From Acinetobacter larvae (GTDB taxonomy: Bacteria; Pseudomonadota; Gammaproteobacteria; Pseudomonadales; Moraxellaceae): DNA of 64,000 nucleotides. The number at the start of each line of letters is the position of its first letter. Within the stretch, counting starts at the first letter, position 1. This document shows, piece by piece, positions 1 through 9,506 of the stretch. The stretch covers positions 868,001 through 932,000 of the forward strand of contig NZ_CP016895.1 in assembly GCF_001704115.1 (NCBI RefSeq). Direction: 5' to 3'. The notes beneath the pieces were generated by a model. It did no database searches and was not told the DNA's origin. It was given only the letters and a program-made list of their open reading frames with translations. The translations under genes were made by a program, and so were the position numbers.

Positions 1-2
1 TC

Positions 3-1202
3 GGTGTAAATCCTAATTATCCAGCTGAACTACAGCCGCGCGATCGTACCCGTGCAGCTTCACGTGAGCAAATCGAGGCCATGGCAAATGATCTCAAACC
101 TGAGTTGCTAGGCGAGTCATATAAGCTTTCGGATGGTGCGCCGATTCTTGGTCCTGACAATGTCGTTGAATCTGGTAATGGCCGTACGCTTGCTTTACGT
201 CGTGCATATGAAACTGGTAAGGCTGATGAGTATCGAAGCTACATTGAGCAATATGCTAGAGAAAAGGGTTGGGATATATCTGGTATTAAAAATCCTGTAC
301 TTGTGCGGAATCGCTTAACAGATACAGATCGCGTGCAGTTTGCTAAGCTGGCCAACGAGTCAGACGTAGCACAGTTTAGTAGTTCAGAGCGTGCGAGAAG
401 TGACGTAGATCGCTTACCCGATTCGTCGCTACTTAAGATCAACAATGACGGCTCAATCAATATTGACGGCTCAATGGACTATGTGCGCAGCTTTATAAGT
501 AATTTACCAAAGTCTGAACAAGCAGCTGTGATGACTGCTGACGGTCGCTTATCTCAAGATGGCAAACGCCGTATCGAATCTGCTATTGCGCAACATGCAT
601 ATGAAGATTCAAATCTAGTTAAGCGACTTTCTGAAAATTTAGACGATGAAAGTAAAAATGTTCTGAACGCAATGCTTAGAGCAGCCCCTCAGTTGTCACA
701 GCTCAATGCTTTAGTAAAGCAGGGCGGTAGACACCAAAACACAATTGCAGCTGATCTAGCGCAAGCAGCGCAGAAACTCAGTGACATAAAAGCGAATGGT
801 CAAACTGTTCGTGATTATTTAGATCAAGGTCAGCTCATCGATGATGGATTGAGTCCTGGTGCGAAAGAATTTCTCAGCAGCTTTGATCAAAACAAGCGTA
901 GCGCGAAAGCTATTGGTGATGACATCCAAGCCAAGATTGATGAAATTGAAGCGATGGGCGATCCGCGCCAAGGCTCATTGTTCGGTGAAACGCCAGAGGA
1001 GCAGGCGGCATTAGAAATAATTATGCAAAACCCTGATCAAGAAATCTCTGTAAGTCGCGTTAGCCCCAATGGCGATGTCGAAGAAATCACAATGACTTTA
1101 CGTCAACGATTAGATGAGCTTGAAGCAGAAGCCAAAGAGGCTCAAGAACAAGGTATAGCGGCCGAAGCGGCAGCGAATTGCACACTAAAATTTGGAGCAT
1201 AA
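3..1202 (+). CDS. Phage protein with DdrB-like ParB domain, 5' end outside window
   Basis: The reading frame is open from base 3, before the first ATG at 81, so the gene starts left of the window. The translation upstream of that ATG (GVNPNYPAELQPRDRTRAAS) continues naturally into the rest of the protein. The stretch around residues 15-45 after the ATG contains GPDNVVESGNGRT, the signature of the ParB-superfamily domain found in phage DdrB-like polyvalent proteins. The remainder is helical and charged, ending in a Glu/Ala-rich coil. Proteins of this class are usually carried in the virion or injected with phage DNA. Here it sits four bases before another large phage protein and is probably cotranscribed with it. 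The domain call is fairly firm; the function in infection is inference. Confidence 0.7.
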   Translation, partial: GVNPNYPAELQPRDRTRAASREQIEAMANDLKPELLGESYKLSDGAPILGPDNVVESGNGRTLALRRAYETGKADEYRSYIEQYAREKGWDISGIKNPVLVRNRLTDTDRVQFAKLANESDVAQFSSSERARSDVDRLPDSSLLKINNDGSINIDGSMDYVRSFISNLPKSEQAAVMTADGRLSQDGKRRIESAIAQHAYEDSNLVKRLSENLDDESKNVLNAMLRAAPQLSQLNALVKQGGRHQNTIAADLAQAAQKLSDIKANGQTVRDYLDQGQLIDDGLSPGAKEFLSSFDQNKRSAKAIGDDIQAKIDEIEAMGDPRQGSLFGETPEEQAALEIIMQNPDQEISVSRVSPNGDVEEITMTLRQRLDELEAEAKEAQEQGIAAEAAANCTLKFGA

Positions 1203-1206
1203 GTAA

Positions 1207-3717
1207 ATGAAACAGCAATGTATTGATGCAGTAGAACAAGCAATTGGCCGCAAGCTTCGCGTAAATGAGGCACAAGATATTGAGGCTAAAATAATTGAAG
1301 CTAAGAAAAGTCTAGCGCGTGGTGATCGAGCCAAATGGCAACAGATGACGGAGAATGAACGTTTACTAGAAGCATCCAAAATCGTTGGAATGAATGCTTT
1401 AGCAGAAGTAAAACGCAAGAATATGATCCTTGCTAACGATATTCTGACGCAAAATCGAAACCTCGAGATACTGAAAGATCAAAATCATAAGCTACCAGTA
1501 CGTGAACGTGTCGATCGCATGGTGGCGAACTATGGTGATATGTCTGGGATTCAGTCTATTGACTCAAAAGCGCATGCAATAGCATCAATTTACCGTGGTG
1601 CTCTAGTTGATCTGTATACCAATATTAAAGGCGCTATGGGTCTATATACAGACAAAGACATGGTTAATAAGGTGGTTAGGGAATTATTTAAGCAAGATAC
1701 TGGTGATGCTACAGCGAAAAAGATTGCTGAAAAAATGTCAGTGGTCTTTGAGGATATGCGTGTTCGATTCAATCGTTCTGGTGGTGATGTTGGTAAACTA
1801 GATGATTTTGGTATGCCGCAAACACATTCATCGGAAAAGCTATTAGAAGCTGGGCGTGATAAGTGGGTGGATTTTGCATTTGAGCGCATCAATCGTGAGA
1901 AATACGTCAATGAAGATGGCTCGCTCTATAGTGATCAGCAGATCAAAGATTTGCTCGAATATGCCTATCAAACTATTGTGACAAACGGTGCAAATAAGTT
2001 AGAAGTAGGTCGACAAAATACTGGCGGCGGCACATCAAAAGTCACCAATAAACATAGCGAGGGTCGAGTGCTGCACTTTAAAGATGCTGATGCTTGGATG
2101 GACTATCAAGCGGAATTTGGCGGTATGCCGTTTGTCGATGTAATCGAGGCGCATATCACTGGCTTATCGAAAGATATTGCGCTTGTAGAAAACTTGGGAA
2201 GTAATCCAAAAAATGCAATGCGTATTTTGATGGACTCAGCACGAAAGCTAGAAGCAGAACAAGGCATTGAGACCAAGAAAACTGATAAGACATTAAATCG
2301 TGCTCAGGCCATGTTTGATGAGTTCATGGGGGCTAATCGTGCAGAAAGCGAAGTGCTTGCAAATGTTGGGCTTGCTTATCGATCTATGAACGTTGCATCG
2401 ATGCTAGGTGGCACAACGCTATCGTCAGTGACAGACCAAGCGATGACGGCCAAAACTGCGGCGGTGCACGGTATCGCATATCGTAAAGTGTTTGGTGAGT
2501 TGGTTAAAAACTTAAACCCCAAGAATAAGGAAGATCGAGAGCTTGCGCATAGTTTGGGTCTGGCCACGCAAGAAATGCTTGGATCTATAGCTCGCTGGTC
2601 TGATGATGGCTTGACTTCGGTTCACGGCAAAGCAGCAAAGCTGGCGACAGCAAGTAATGCCATTGCAACAACTGTCATGCGTGCGTCTGGACTAAATGCT
2701 TTGACTGCTGCAAACAAGATCGCATTTTCAAAAATGATGATGGATAAGTACGGCAGACTAACACGTGATAAGGCATGGAATGATTTACACGAATCTGATC
2801 GTAAGCTTTTAAAGTCAGCAAGCATCACAGAACAAGATTGGCAAGTATGGCGGTTAGCCAAGCCTGTGGAGGACGCAAGCGGCAATCAACTTCTATCGGC
2901 TCGATCCATTTATGAAATACCAGATTCCCAATTAACTCAGTTTGGTGATCCGGCCAAAATTAAAGATGAAATGGCTACAAGATTGCAGGCTCACATCATG
3001 GATGAGCAGGGCATGGCAGTTTTAGAAGCCGGACTTCGTGAACGCTCAATGATGAACGTCGGTAAGCGTGGTTCTGCTATGGGCGAGATTACACGCTCAA
3101 TGCTGCAGTTTAAATCGTTTCCTATGTCATTCCTGATGCGTCATGGTGCACGTGCAATGGCACAAGATTCGTTTGCAGCGAAGGCTTGGTATGCAGGTTC
3201 CTTGTTGGGTATGACGACCTTGCTTGGCGGATTAGTAGTACAACTTAAAGAGCTTGCGAATGGTAATGATCCGGCAGATATGACGGAAGGTGATTTTTAT
3301 AAGCGCGCATTTGTTGCCGGCGGTGGGTTGCCGATTCTGGGGGACATTCTTGTCGCTGGTACCGACACCAGTGGACGTGATGCAGCGGACTTTATGATTG
3401 GTCCACTGGGTAGCGACTTAAATACTCTGCTTAAAGTCAGTATTGGTAATGCAACAAAGTTAGCAAATGGTACTGAAACGAATTCGGGCAATGAAATATT
3501 CAAAGCAGTGAAAAATAAAATACCGGCACAAAACTTGTGGTACACGAAAGCAGTAACTAATCGCATGATCTTTGATAATATCCAAGATGTTATTGCACCA
3601 GGATACCGCGAAAAACTGCAGCGTAAAGCAGAGCGGCAGCAAGGCCGTACGCGGTGGTGGGGTGATGATTTAAGTGATATTCAAGCGCCCGATTTTGCAA
3701 AAGCAGTTGGCAATTAA
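1207..3717 (+). CDS. Large phage protein, probable internal/ejected virion protein
   Basis: An 836-residue protein starting at an ATG just after the ParB-domain gene. I recognise no enzymatic motif. The N-terminal third is charged and predicted helical. Near residues 660-685 there is a hydrophobic segment (GSLLGMTTLLGGLVVQL), preceded by a Phe/Met-rich stretch (FKSFPMSFLMRHGARAM). Size, position before the terminase genes, helical character and a late hydrophobic segment fit an internal virion protein that is ejected with the DNA in podoviruses. That role is inference from context only. The C-terminus is strongly basic (EKLQRKAERQQGRTRWW). Confidence 0.6.
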   Translation: MKQQCIDAVEQAIGRKLRVNEAQDIEAKIIEAKKSLARGDRAKWQQMTENERLLEASKIVGMNALAEVKRKNMILANDILTQNRNLEILKDQNHKLPVRERVDRMVANYGDMSGIQSIDSKAHAIASIYRGALVDLYTNIKGAMGLYTDKDMVNKVVRELFKQDTGDATAKKIAEKMSVVFEDMRVRFNRSGGDVGKLDDFGMPQTHSSEKLLEAGRDKWVDFAFERINREKYVNEDGSLYSDQQIKDLLEYAYQTIVTNGANKLEVGRQNTGGGTSKVTNKHSEGRVLHFKDADAWMDYQAEFGGMPFVDVIEAHITGLSKDIALVENLGSNPKNAMRILMDSARKLEAEQGIETKKTDKTLNRAQAMFDEFMGANRAESEVLANVGLAYRSMNVASMLGGTTLSSVTDQAMTAKTAAVHGIAYRKVFGELVKNLNPKNKEDRELAHSLGLATQEMLGSIARWSDDGLTSVHGKAAKLATASNAIATTVMRASGLNALTAANKIAFSKMMMDKYGRLTRDKAWNDLHESDRKLLKSASITEQDWQVWRLAKPVEDASGNQLLSARSIYEIPDSQLTQFGDPAKIKDEMATRLQAHIMDEQGMAVLEAGLRERSMMNVGKRGSAMGEITRSMLQFKSFPMSFLMRHGARAMAQDSFAAKAWYAGSLLGMTTLLGGLVVQLKELANGNDPADMTEGDFYKRAFVAGGGLPILGDILVAGTDTSGRDAADFMIGPLGSDLNTLLKVSIGNATKLANGTETNSGNEIFKAVKNKIPAQNLWYTKAVTNRMIFDNIQDVIAPGYREKLQRKAERQQGRTRWWGDDLSDIQAPDFAKAVGN

Positions 3718-3740
3718 TTTTATAATATGAGGATATAGCA

Positions 3741-4148
3741 TTGATTAAAACAGCATGTTTAGGAATGATCGTTTTAATTCTGGTAGGTTGTGTTACTGGT
3801 GGTAAAGATGAAACCTCTAATACTACACCCAATAATATTGGGCAACTTAGATCTATATCTATTGCTAAGAGAGATGCTTATCTGAAATGTGTTAAAGATG
3901 CTAGCATGCAATATGCGAAATCCACATCAACACCAAATGATGTTGCACAAGCAGCAATTGGTAAATGTGATTCTAATTTGGCTAGCGTGGAGCTGGCGTT
4001 TTTCAATCAAGTTAGCGCTGTAGGTAAGGGTAGTATGATTGATTTAGATATAAAGTTATCCAAGGAAGCTGCAGTTGAACTCAAAGAGCAAGCATATCGG
4101 GATGCTATAAGGTTTGTTATTGAGGATAGAATGCAGAGCAGCAACTAA
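3741..4148 (+). CDS. Small phage-encoded lipoprotein, TTG start
   Basis: A 135-residue protein with a short signal peptide and a lipobox (LVGC, Cys17), so it should be processed and lipidated. The start is TTG at 3741, supported by a GAGGAT ribosome binding site at about 3729-3734 and by the signal peptide beginning exactly there. The mature part has a few cysteines and a helical C-terminus, and resembles no family I know. It lies in the late phage operon between the probable internal virion protein and the terminase genes. A superinfection-exclusion lipoprotein is possible, but nothing in the sequence proves it. Confidence 0.6.
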   Translation: MIKTACLGMIVLILVGCVTGGKDETSNTTPNNIGQLRSISIAKRDAYLKCVKDASMQYAKSTSTPNDVAQAAIGKCDSNLASVELAFFNQVSAVGKGSMIDLDIKLSKEAAVELKEQAYRDAIRFVIEDRMQSSN

Positions 4149-4170
4149 CTTACCCAACAAACCCAACCCA

Positions 4171-4207
4171 ATCCCCTTGTATATATAGATTACAGGGGGA
4201 TTTTTTT
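4171..4207 (+). terminator. Terminator-like hairpin overlapping the next gene's ribosome binding site
   Basis: An 11-bp stem with one mismatch (ATCCCCTTGTA / TACAGGGGGAT) is followed by seven T residues. The 3' arm holds the AGGGGGA that is the only plausible Shine-Dalgarno site for the gene starting at 4208. It may therefore act on both transcription and translation. Confidence 0.65.
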
Positions 4208-4543
4208 ATGGCAGAGAAAAAGCAAGTTGGGCATTTAAAGCCTGATACAAAAGAGAAGCTAAAGCTATGTCTAGAAATGGCTGCAAGTAGTTCAGTGGAT
4301 CTAATCACAGAAGCTTATGGCCAAGACATTTTTGACAAGAATGGGCGCGGTGATCTTGTATGGCTATACAAGGGAGCAAAGGAGGCTTTGACGTGTATGG
4401 AGAAGCTTAAACGCATTCTAATTGATGATGAACTATCAACTGGCGATGTTGATGGGCGCAAGGTTACACCTGAAGCACAAGCGGCAGCACTGCTAGAAAG
4501 TGTGGCTAAAAAGCTTGAAGAACGGAAGCAGCGACCAAGCTAA
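4208..4543 (+). CDS. Probable terminase small subunit
   Basis: A 111-residue, highly charged, mostly helical protein directly upstream of the terminase large subunit. Its stop codon overlaps the start of that gene (TAATG at 4541-4545), so the two are translationally coupled. In phages a small DNA-binding terminase subunit is the usual gene in this place; it recognises the packaging site and recruits the ATPase. No diagnostic motif is visible and the assignment rests on position and size. The ribosome binding site is inside the hairpin that precedes the gene. Confidence 0.55.
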   Translation: MAEKKQVGHLKPDTKEKLKLCLEMAASSSVDLITEAYGQDIFDKNGRGDLVWLYKGAKEALTCMEKLKRILIDDELSTGDVDGRKVTPEAQAAALLESVAKKLEERKQRPS

Positions 4544-6192
4544 TGATCAAAGTAGGTTTTGCTGCGTTCTTTCTCATCTATGCCGAGGTGCAGAATTGGG
4601 ATGTTCCCGATTTTCATTTAGATGTCTGTGACTTCTTGGAAGATTACGGCAGTTTAGGCTTGCTCATGATGCCGCGAGGCCATGGTAAGTCTACGATCCT
4701 GGATATCTATAATGCATGGAAGCTATACAGCAATCCAGAACATTTGATTTTGCATCAGGGTGCAACCGATCCAGACGCATATAAAGTTAGTCGCGGTACC
4801 GAGCAAGTGCTTGAGCGTCATCCATTGTGCCAAATTTATGGCTTTAAAAAGGCTCGCGGAGAAACTCAGAAATGGTGGTGCAGTGGTTCAACTGATGTGC
4901 GTCATGGCTCAATTCATGCGCGAGGTATCTTATCCAACGTAACTGGTGCGCGTGCTAATGAGATCCAGAATGATGATGTCGAGGTGCCAAGCAATATTGG
5001 TACTCCAGAGGCACGTGCAAAGCTGCGCTATCGCCTTGGAGAGCAAACGCACATTCTCATACCTGGCGGCCAAGAGCTTTACGTTGGAACGCCACATACG
5101 CATGATTCACTTTATAGCGAAATTAAACAAAATCCCGATGCAAAATGTTTAATTTTTAAAATGTTTGAGGATGAAAAACGATTTGAAAGTGTCAATGAGT
5201 GCCTAATTGGTTTTAAGCCAGTATATGTTTTTAGTGGTATCGGTCGTAGTTCCAAACTACTGGCTGAGGGTGAAGACTATCAAATACAAAAAACTGGTAG
5301 GTCTTATAAAATTGCTTTATTTCAAAATCACAATTTAATTGACGTTTACGGTGAAGCGCTATGGTCAAAGCGTTTTACTGCAAAAGAAATGCAAAAGCGT
5401 CGCCGTAAGTGTCGAACGCTCAATGAATGGGATTCTCAATACCAATTACACGCAAAACCAGTCGGAGACGTACGCCTCGATCCAGACAAGTTGATTCCTT
5501 ATTCTGTTGAGCCAGTCTTAAAACGCGCAAATGGCCAGTACTACATGATGCTTGGTAACAGGCAGATTGTTGGCATGACAGCACGCTGGGACCCGGCAAG
5601 CGGTAAGAAAAATAGCGATTCATCATCCGTTGCATTAGTATTGCACGATGACCTAGGCAATAAGTACTGGCATCGATCCATTGAGTTGACTGGCGAAGTT
5701 ATTAAAACCGATAAAGACGGCAGCCCGATCGGCGGCCAAGTCTGGCAGCTATGTGATCTTATCGAAGAATATTACATTCCTAAAATCGTTATTGAATCGA
5801 ACGGAATCGGTGAGTTTGCTCCGGCATCATTAAAAGCAGCACTTAAAAAGCGGCAATTGCGTTGTGGCGTAGAAGCTAAGCACTCAGTCAAAAGCAAGAA
5901 CGTACGAATATTAGAAGCCATAGAAGGGCCTTTAGTATCTGGTCTTATGTGGGCGCACGTATCAGTATTAGACAGTGTAGAAGGTGAGAACACATCAAGA
6001 CAGTACAAGCAAATGCAGCAATTCAATCCCGCTATCACAGAACAAGAAGATGATCATCTCGATTCGCTAGCCGGTGCCATCGTTGAATCACCTGAAAGGG
6101 TCGGGAAATTACACAGAACATCTGAGCCACGTGCGCGTGAAGATTGGAGAACGACAGGGGGAATCATAGAAGCCCCTTTAGATTTTCAATAG
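4543..6192 (+). CDS. Terminase large subunit
   Basis: A 549-residue phage DNA-packaging motor. The Walker A motif MPRGHGKST lies at about residues 43-51. A Walker B-like acidic segment, NDDVEVPSN, follows a RANE motif, as in T7 gp19-like terminases. The C-terminal half carries nuclease-domain acidic residues in GMTARWDPASG, IVIESNGIGEF and DDHLDSLAGAIVE. The protein pumps DNA into the prohead using ATP and cuts the concatemer. Length is normal for the family, and the gene looks intact. The start overlaps the stop of the small-subunit gene. The order terminase, tail fibre, lysis resembles T7-like podoviruses, although this phage is temperate. Confidence 0.9.
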   Translation: MIKVGFAAFFLIYAEVQNWDVPDFHLDVCDFLEDYGSLGLLMMPRGHGKSTILDIYNAWKLYSNPEHLILHQGATDPDAYKVSRGTEQVLERHPLCQIYGFKKARGETQKWWCSGSTDVRHGSIHARGILSNVTGARANEIQNDDVEVPSNIGTPEARAKLRYRLGEQTHILIPGGQELYVGTPHTHDSLYSEIKQNPDAKCLIFKMFEDEKRFESVNECLIGFKPVYVFSGIGRSSKLLAEGEDYQIQKTGRSYKIALFQNHNLIDVYGEALWSKRFTAKEMQKRRRKCRTLNEWDSQYQLHAKPVGDVRLDPDKLIPYSVEPVLKRANGQYYMMLGNRQIVGMTARWDPASGKKNSDSSSVALVLHDDLGNKYWHRSIELTGEVIKTDKDGSPIGGQVWQLCDLIEEYYIPKIVIESNGIGEFAPASLKAALKKRQLRCGVEAKHSVKSKNVRILEAIEGPLVSGLMWAHVSVLDSVEGENTSRQYKQMQQFNPAITEQEDDHLDSLAGAIVESPERVGKLHRTSEPRAREDWRTTGGIIEAPLDFQ

Positions 6193-6201
6193 GGGTTAAG
6201 T

Positions 6202-9159
6202 ATGTCAGTGCAGAATCAAGTACCGATAGTTACATACACAGCGAACGGCCAAACGGTAAATTTTCCAATTACATTCGATCTTCATGATGATCGATATCTA
6301 GTAGTAACTGTCAACAAAGAAATACCACCGGTCGGCTCTTATGTTGTGACTCAGCATAAAGCCGTAGTTTTTAATGTGCCGCCAAGTCAAGGTGCTGAAA
6401 TCACTCTTGCGCGTGATACGGTGCCAGATCGAACCACAAACTTTAAATCGTATGACAATAGCATGCGGCCTGAAGTTTTTAATTATGACTTCGATAAGAT
6501 TTGGCACTTTCTGCAAGAGCAGAACATTATCGATGCGATTACTTTAGCGCGTATTAAAGAGGAAATCGAATGGCGACGAACACACGACTTTAACTATGAC
6601 GAATTAGCTAGAGCTCGTGACAAACAAGTATTTGATGGTTTAAAGGGCTATATCGATACATATATTGCCGGATCGAACCCGAATATTTTTGGAGGTGTAA
6701 CTGCTGGCGTTGTATTTGCACTAGATCATAAAAGTGTGCAGACGCATTTAGAAGATATTGCAGATCAGTTGGAGCAGAACCGTAAAAATATTGCTGCAGT
6801 ACAGCAGGGTTACGTTGCCTCTTTTAAGACTTATGCGCTTGCTGATGCTGCAAAAACTTCATTACCAAAAGATTCAATGATTGAAGTCACTAACGATCCG
6901 GTGAATGAGCGAAATGGGCGTTATGTTTGGGATGGGGTGGGATTAACAAAGTCCAGTTATGATCCAGTTGCCATTTCGAGTCGCATGACTTCAGAGGTTA
7001 TAAACAATCCATTCCTATCATTCACAACATCTATTTCTGTAGATAGTAATGGAATTATTACATTCCCCTCCTTTTCTGCAAATAAATATGGTGATGAACT
7101 GAAAAATCATCCATCTATTTTTGAATATTCGCCTGCATCAAACAGTATTATTTACTACATTTATTATCGATATAGTACAAATGAAATAGTATCCGGCACA
7201 AGTGTAAGAAAGGCCGATGGTAATATTGTGTTGATTGGCATGGCGTATCAGGGTCGCTTTGCTTCTCAATATGCAGTCAAATATAAGACTGATACGAATG
7301 CGATTACAAAACTTTCAAATGAAGTCATTAATAGTAAATTAAACCCTAATTTGCCTTATGACTTTATTTATCAATTTAACAATCAAAGCAATGCTGATTT
7401 CTCACCAGTTGTCACCGTAAGTGATGATGTTTTGAAAAGTCTTGGTGTTGAATTTGCACAAAAAATAGATGCTTCTCTCAATAATCGTGGTGCATTCGCG
7501 CAAGTCAACTTGTTTGAAAGAAAGCTGCGTGGTCCATTGCGCTGTTCTTTTGCATTCTTGGTACATGACCCGTTGGGTAAATTTGATTTTGGCACTGGTG
7601 GACCGATCATTTATTGTCAAAAACTGAATGCGAATGGTGGTGGTGTAGCTAATTTTTTAACGATAGCATCATCGACATTTAGCTTCACGCAGTTGAGCGA
7701 TAAGACTAGGCTCTATTACCGAAATTACAATAATATTTCATTAAGCCAATCAACTTATCCAGATTCATATATGTCTAACTTCATAATTGGTTTGCGAGCA
7801 AGTGCTGAAGTTATAAATCCACTTTATGTGAGTGGATACTGGTTTAGTTACACCGATGATGTAAAAGGATTTAGACAGCCAATCAGCTTATCTGATACAC
7901 ACTATCCGTATTTTGACCGCGTCAGCAGTGCGACTGTTTTAGAGCACTACTATAATGCACATAAATCAACTTCTAAAACTGTCATTGAGCTTCAAGAGTC
8001 AGTCAAGAATATTGAAAAATCCTCAACTGTAAATCTTGTCAAATCTAACCTAAATTATGCTTTAAATAATCCATTACACAGTGTCTATATTCGGCTTATT
8101 GGTGACTCAATTACATGGGGTGTTGGCGCAGAAAATAGTGCGCCAGCCGGCGATAGAAATCATTCATTGAATGACCAACGCAATAATTTAACCTGTAAAT
8201 CATGGGCTAATTTGTTGAGAGATTATTTGGGGCAAACATATGCGAATAACGGATTCGTGATTCAAGACGCCCCGGGCTCAGGATATTATGAAAAAGAGTT
8301 CATTGTTGATGTGACTGATCAAGCATACTTTCAGTATATTGAACGTAGTTCTGACAAGGCTATTGCTCCAATTTTTAACACTGATTCAATAAGCTTTTTT
8401 AATAAAACCTTGCGATTGAGTTCGACAAGCAATAGCAATGGTCGACTAAAATTTAAATTTGTTGGCAGCAAGTTTCGATTGATGTACACGGCACAACAAA
8501 AAACTACGGATAATTTTATTGATGTGTATGCTAACAATAAGCTAGTTGCATCGTTTGATTATTCTGCAGCAAATGGATCTCAGAAATATACTGACTATGT
8601 TGAGCTTGAACACGGCATTTATGATGTTGTGGTCATGAATCGCAGTGTTGATGGTGGGGTTTTACGACTCGAGGCTGTCTGCTCTGTGAAAAAAGTCAAA
8701 GTAAGCAATGATGGCATTAGTGGAACTGGATCATGGGAGTGGATCCCAGGCACTGCTTTGTATAAAGGAAGTATTCAAGATTCTGATGAGTTTGTTTTTG
8801 TTATGCTTGGAACAAACGATAAGGGTGATACAACAAGACCGCCGAACAACGAAGTCAAAACATACAACTTCGTCAAACAGATTGTTGTAGACCTTAAGAA
8901 ACGAAATAAAAATGTAATTGTTATGGCAGCAAATGCTGTGACTGCAAATGAGTCTGACAAGACGTATACACAAGCGGACACATCTGTTCAACTTAAGAAA
9001 CTATCAGTTGAACAATCTGTTTTGTTTGTTGACCAATATGCCAAGACATTACCATTTAAGTTAACCGGTGATACCTTTCTGGCGGATGGATTGCACCCTA
9101 ATGATTTGGGCTATCGAGTGATGTTTGAGAATATTAAAAATAATATTTTAGATCTATAA
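6202..9159 (+). CDS. Tail fibre/tailspike with C-terminal SGNH esterase domain
   Basis: A 985-residue receptor-binding protein. The first about 170 residues match the virion anchor of T7-like tail fibres (VTYTANGQTVNFPITFD, then DRYLVVTVNKE). A linker with a short coiled coil (about 180-205) leads to a beta-rich middle. The C-terminal 350 residues form an SGNH hydrolase: GDSITWG (Ser636), GTND (870-873) and DGLHPN (Asp962, His965) are the catalytic blocks. About 230 residues separate the first two blocks, room for an inserted beta-sandwich. Such domains de-O-acetylate surface glycans, so the target is probably the host capsule or LPS (inference). It is the main candidate for host-range determinant. 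A strong terminator follows. Confidence 0.85.
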   Translation: MSVQNQVPIVTYTANGQTVNFPITFDLHDDRYLVVTVNKEIPPVGSYVVTQHKAVVFNVPPSQGAEITLARDTVPDRTTNFKSYDNSMRPEVFNYDFDKIWHFLQEQNIIDAITLARIKEEIEWRRTHDFNYDELARARDKQVFDGLKGYIDTYIAGSNPNIFGGVTAGVVFALDHKSVQTHLEDIADQLEQNRKNIAAVQQGYVASFKTYALADAAKTSLPKDSMIEVTNDPVNERNGRYVWDGVGLTKSSYDPVAISSRMTSEVINNPFLSFTTSISVDSNGIITFPSFSANKYGDELKNHPSIFEYSPASNSIIYYIYYRYSTNEIVSGTSVRKADGNIVLIGMAYQGRFASQYAVKYKTDTNAITKLSNEVINSKLNPNLPYDFIYQFNNQSNADFSPVVTVSDDVLKSLGVEFAQKIDASLNNRGAFAQVNLFERKLRGPLRCSFAFLVHDPLGKFDFGTGGPIIYCQKLNANGGGVANFLTIASSTFSFTQLSDKTRLYYRNYNNISLSQSTYPDSYMSNFIIGLRASAEVINPLYVSGYWFSYTDDVKGFRQPISLSDTHYPYFDRVSSATVLEHYYNAHKSTSKTVIELQESVKNIEKSSTVNLVKSNLNYALNNPLHSVYIRLIGDSITWGVGAENSAPAGDRNHSLNDQRNNLTCKSWANLLRDYLGQTYANNGFVIQDAPGSGYYEKEFIVDVTDQAYFQYIERSSDKAIAPIFNTDSISFFNKTLRLSSTSNSNGRLKFKFVGSKFRLMYTAQQKTTDNFIDVYANNKLVASFDYSAANGSQKYTDYVELEHGIYDVVVMNRSVDGGVLRLEAVCSVKKVKVSNDGISGTGSWEWIPGTALYKGSIQDSDEFVFVMLGTNDKGDTTRPPNNEVKTYNFVKQIVVDLKKRNKNVIVMAANAVTANESDKTYTQADTSVQLKKLSVEQSVLFVDQYAKTLPFKLTGDTFLADGLHPNDLGYRVMFENIKNNILDL

Positions 9160-9178
9160 CCACCCAACAAATCCCACT

Positions 9179-9212
9179 AAACCTTACGTTCTAATAGTCG
9201 TAAGGTTTTTTT
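9179..9212 (+). terminator. Intrinsic terminator after tail fibre gene
   Basis: A perfect 10-bp stem (AAACCTTACG / CGTAAGGTTT) with a 10-nt loop runs into a T tract. It separates the structural genes from the lysis cassette. Confidence 0.8.
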
Positions 9213-9227
9213 AATGGGACAAATAAA

Positions 9228-9506
9228 GTGTCTGATTCACAATCAATTATTGAAGCGTCAAGTGTAGCGACTTCCGCTGCAGCCAAAGCAACAGTTGGTG
9301 GCGCTGGAGCATCACTACTGGGAAAAGTAACAGGGCTTGATCCTGTGACGGCAATCGGTTTAATCATCGGCGTAGGTGGCTTGCTGATTAGTGTGCTGAG
9401 CTTCTTTATCAACGTTTATTACAAATGGCGTGAAAATAAGCGCGCTGATGAAATACATCGACTCAAACTAAAAGAGCTTCGAGGGCAGTGCAATGTCAAA
9501 GACTAA
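9228..9506 (+). CDS. Holin
   Basis: A 92-residue protein with an Ala/Gly-rich N-terminal region, one strong membrane segment at about residues 40-64 (AIGLIIGVGGLLISVLSFFI) and a basic, charged tail. This is the shape of small phage holins that open or depolarise the inner membrane at lysis. The start is GTG at 9228 with a GGGA site eight bases upstream. The gene overlaps the endolysin start by 14 bases, as expected for a coupled lysis cassette. The family call comes from topology and position. Confidence 0.75.
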   Translation: MSDSQSIIEASSVATSAAAKATVGGAGASLLGKVTGLDPVTAIGLIIGVGGLLISVLSFFINVYYKWRENKRADEIHRLKLKELRGQCNVKD

